Shown here: piece by piece, positions 62,622 through 64,000 of the stretch
How the letters are laid out: every line of letters starts with the position of its first letter
Position numbering within the stretch: the stretch's first letter is position 1
Origin: Armatimonadetes bacterium UBA1398
Lineage (GTDB): Bacteria > Armatimonadota > Zipacnadia > UBA1398
Direction: 5' to 3'
NCBI GenBank assembly: GCA_002305165.1
Contig: DBQI01000062.1
Coordinates: 62,001 to 126,000 of the forward strand
DNA length: 64,000 nt
Made by a program: the position numbers and the translations under genes
Notes under the pieces: model-generated
Databases searched by the model: none
What the model was told of the DNA's origin: nothing
Seen by the model: the letters and a program-made list of their open reading frames with translations, nothing else

Positions 62622-63938
62622 ATGGCTGAAGCTTTCCCCGATGTGACCCAGATACGGTTCGAGGGGCCGGGGACCAAGAACCCCCTCGCCTTCCGGCACT
62701 ACAACCCCGATGAGGTCGTCGCCGGCATGACCATGGCGGATCACCTCCGCTTCTCCGTCGCCTTCTGGCACACGTTCCGGGGCACGGGCGCCGATCAGTT
62801 CGGCGTCGGCACCATGGTGCGGCCTTGGGATGACGGCACCCAGTCCATCGAGAACGCCCAGCGGCGGGTACGGGCCGCCTTCGAGTTCTTCGAGAAGCTC
62901 GGCGTCAAGTTCTGGACCTTCCACGACCGCGACCTCGCGCCCGAGGGCGAGACCCTGGCCGAGACGAACCGCAACCTCGACGCCGTGGTGGCCGTCGCCA
63001 AGGAGGAGCAGGCTCGCACGGGGATCCAGCTCCTGTGGGGCACCGCCTGCCTCTTCTCCAACCCCCGCTACATGCACGGCGCCTCCACGAGCTGCAACGC
63101 CGACGCCTTCGCCTACGCTGCCGCCCAGGTGAAGAAGGCCATCGAGGTCACCCATGAGCTCGGCGGACTGGGCTACACCTTCTGGGGCGGTCGGGAGGGC
63201 TACACGACCCTCCTCAACACCGACATGGGCCGGGAGCTCGATCACCTCGCCAAGTTCCTCCACATGGCCGTGGACTTCAAGAAGGAGATCGGCTTCACCG
63301 GGCAGTTCTACATCGAGCCCAAGCCCATGGAGCCCACGAAGCACCAGTACGACTCCGACGCCGCGGCCTGCGTCGCCTTCCTACAGAAGTACGGCCTCAT
63401 GGGCGAGTTGAAGCTGAATCTGGAGACCAACCACGCCACCCTCGCCGGGCACACCATGGAGCATGAGCTGGAGACGGCCATCCACTTCGGGGTGTTCGGC
63501 TCCGTCGACGCGAACGCTGGCGACGTGATGCTCGGCTGGGACACCGATCAGTTCCCGACCGACATCTACCTCACAACCAACGTCATGCTCCGCATCATGA
63601 AGGCGGGTGGCCTGGCGCCGGGCGGCCTGAACTTCGACGCCCACGTACGGCGGGAGAGCTTCGAGCCCATCGACCTCTTCCACGCCCATGTCGGCGGCAT
63701 GGACGCCTTCGCCCGGGGGCTCAAGATCGCCGCCAAGCTGCGTGAGGACCGGGCCCTGGACGACTTCATCGCCCAGCGTTATGGCTCGTGGGACACGGGC
63801 ATCGGCGCGAAGATCGAGGCGGGCAAGGTGGGCTTCAAGGAGCTGGAGGCGTACATGCTGGAGAAGGGCGAGATCGCGCCCAACGCCAGCGGCCGCCAGG
63901 AGATGCTCGAGAACATCCTCAACGACTACATCGCCTAG
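62622..63938 (+). CDS. xylA: Xylose isomerase
   Basis: A 438-residue class II xylose isomerase, which converts D-xylose to D-xylulose. The N-terminal HYNPDEVVAGMTMADHLRF matches the class, and the catalytic His lies in FHDRDLAPEG. The metal-binding motifs are YTFWGGREGY, YIEPKPMEPTKHQYD, LNLETNHATLAGHT and DANAGDVMLGWDTDQF. ATG 62622 is chosen with AAAGAGAG upstream; an in-frame GTG at 62613 is the alternative. It is monocistronic and ends at a strong terminator. Confidence 0.97.
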   Translation: MAEAFPDVTQIRFEGPGTKNPLAFRHYNPDEVVAGMTMADHLRFSVAFWHTFRGTGADQFGVGTMVRPWDDGTQSIENAQRRVRAAFEFFEKLGVKFWTFHDRDLAPEGETLAETNRNLDAVVAVAKEEQARTGIQLLWGTACLFSNPRYMHGASTSCNADAFAYAAAQVKKAIEVTHELGGLGYTFWGGREGYTTLLNTDMGRELDHLAKFLHMAVDFKKEIGFTGQFYIEPKPMEPTKHQYDSDAAACVAFLQKYGLMGELKLNLETNHATLAGHTMEHELETAIHFGVFGSVDANAGDVMLGWDTDQFPTDIYLTTNVMLRIMKAGGLAPGGLNFDAHVRRESFEPIDLFHAHVGGMDAFARGLKIAAKLREDRALDDFIAQRYGSWDTGIGAKIEAGKVGFKELEAYMLEKGEIAPNASGRQEMLENILNDYIA

Positions 63939-63969
63939 ACCGGGGTTCTGGGCGAGGACGCGCTCGGCG

Positions 63970-63995
63970 GGGGGCGGCGCTTCGGCGCCGCCCCC
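63970..63995 (+). terminator. Terminator after xylA
   Basis: A perfect 11-bp inverted repeat (GGGGGCGGCGC and its complement) closed by a TTCG tetraloop, an especially stable fold. It starts 31 bp after the xylA stop. The window ends 5 bp after it, so any U tract or following gene is not visible. Confidence 0.85.
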
Positions 63996-64000
63996 AACCG

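Noticed and set aside
1..64000. CRISPR arrays, tRNA/rRNA genes, IS elements, phage genes and biosynthetic gene clusters
   Set aside because: Looked for by eye; no regularly spaced repeats, tRNA-like folds, transposase or integrase motifs were found.

Overview
The window is a 64 kb, high-GC stretch of a bacterial chromosome carrying the replication origin. No phage, IS element, CRISPR array, tRNA or rRNA was seen. Several traits are shared with Armatimonadota and similar soil or sediment lineages: a type II pseudopilin-like protein with an exact H-X9-DG motif and an 'FAKAREKARQTAC' N-terminus, many large secreted glycoside hydrolase-like proteins, a tricorn-type protease, an endonuclease Q homologue, and a cytochrome/FGE-sulfatase fusion. 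The phylum assignment is an inference from gene style, not from a marker-gene search.

Layout. 1-6.7 kb: end of an unknown gene, then a minus-strand block holding an Mrp/NBP35 Fe-S carrier, an M1-like peptidase with an altered zinc motif, and a LytTR response regulator with a five-PAS histidine kinase. 6.8-14.3 kb: a secreted clan GH-A hydrolase, then a sugar ABC importer operon (binding protein plus two permeases, no ATPase) whose first permease carries two extra hydrophobic insertions. 14.3-21.1 kb: nucleotide-sugar epimerase, DEDDh exonuclease, a 1314-residue multidomain cytochrome/FGE protein and a matrixin-like lipoprotein. 21.1-27.1 kb: a sugar esterase / aldose-epimerase-like / membrane protein operon facing a second secreted hydrolase. 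27.3-35.7 kb: tricorn protease, DUF2723-like membrane protein, PduO-type cobalamin adenosyltransferase, EndoQ and miaA.

35.7-40 kb is the origin: perfect DnaA boxes, then a GHKL-ATPase/winged-helix protein, dnaA, a second cluster of weaker DnaA-like boxes with an AT-rich TAG-repeat tract, and dnaN. recF and gyrB do not follow dnaN. 40-49.3 kb: the pseudopilin, a Cys-rich small protein, a long-form sugar-1-phosphate nucleotidyltransferase, and two divergent very large secreted TIM-barrel proteins. 49.3-57.3 kb: a polytopic membrane protein, an ECF sigma / tandem-zinc-finger anti-sigma operon with two secreted beta-rich proteins, and an OB-repeat/propeller protein. 57.3-64 kb: pth, a ComEC-type channel, an RbsC-type permease, a TPR protein, a third secreted beta-rich protein, a new 43-residue basic ORF with its own terminator, and xylA.

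Functionally the window reads as a carbohydrate-scavenging heterotroph: secreted hydrolases and esterases release sugars, ABC permeases import them (with an ATPase encoded elsewhere), and XylA, epimerases and the nucleotidyltransferase process them. The most unusual items are the GHKL-winged-helix gene embedded in the bipartite origin, the MalF-type permease with two four-helix insertions, and the HZS-alpha-like/diheme/FGE fusion. Coordinates of motifs were counted by hand from the sequence; family names come from motif recognition, and no database search was run.
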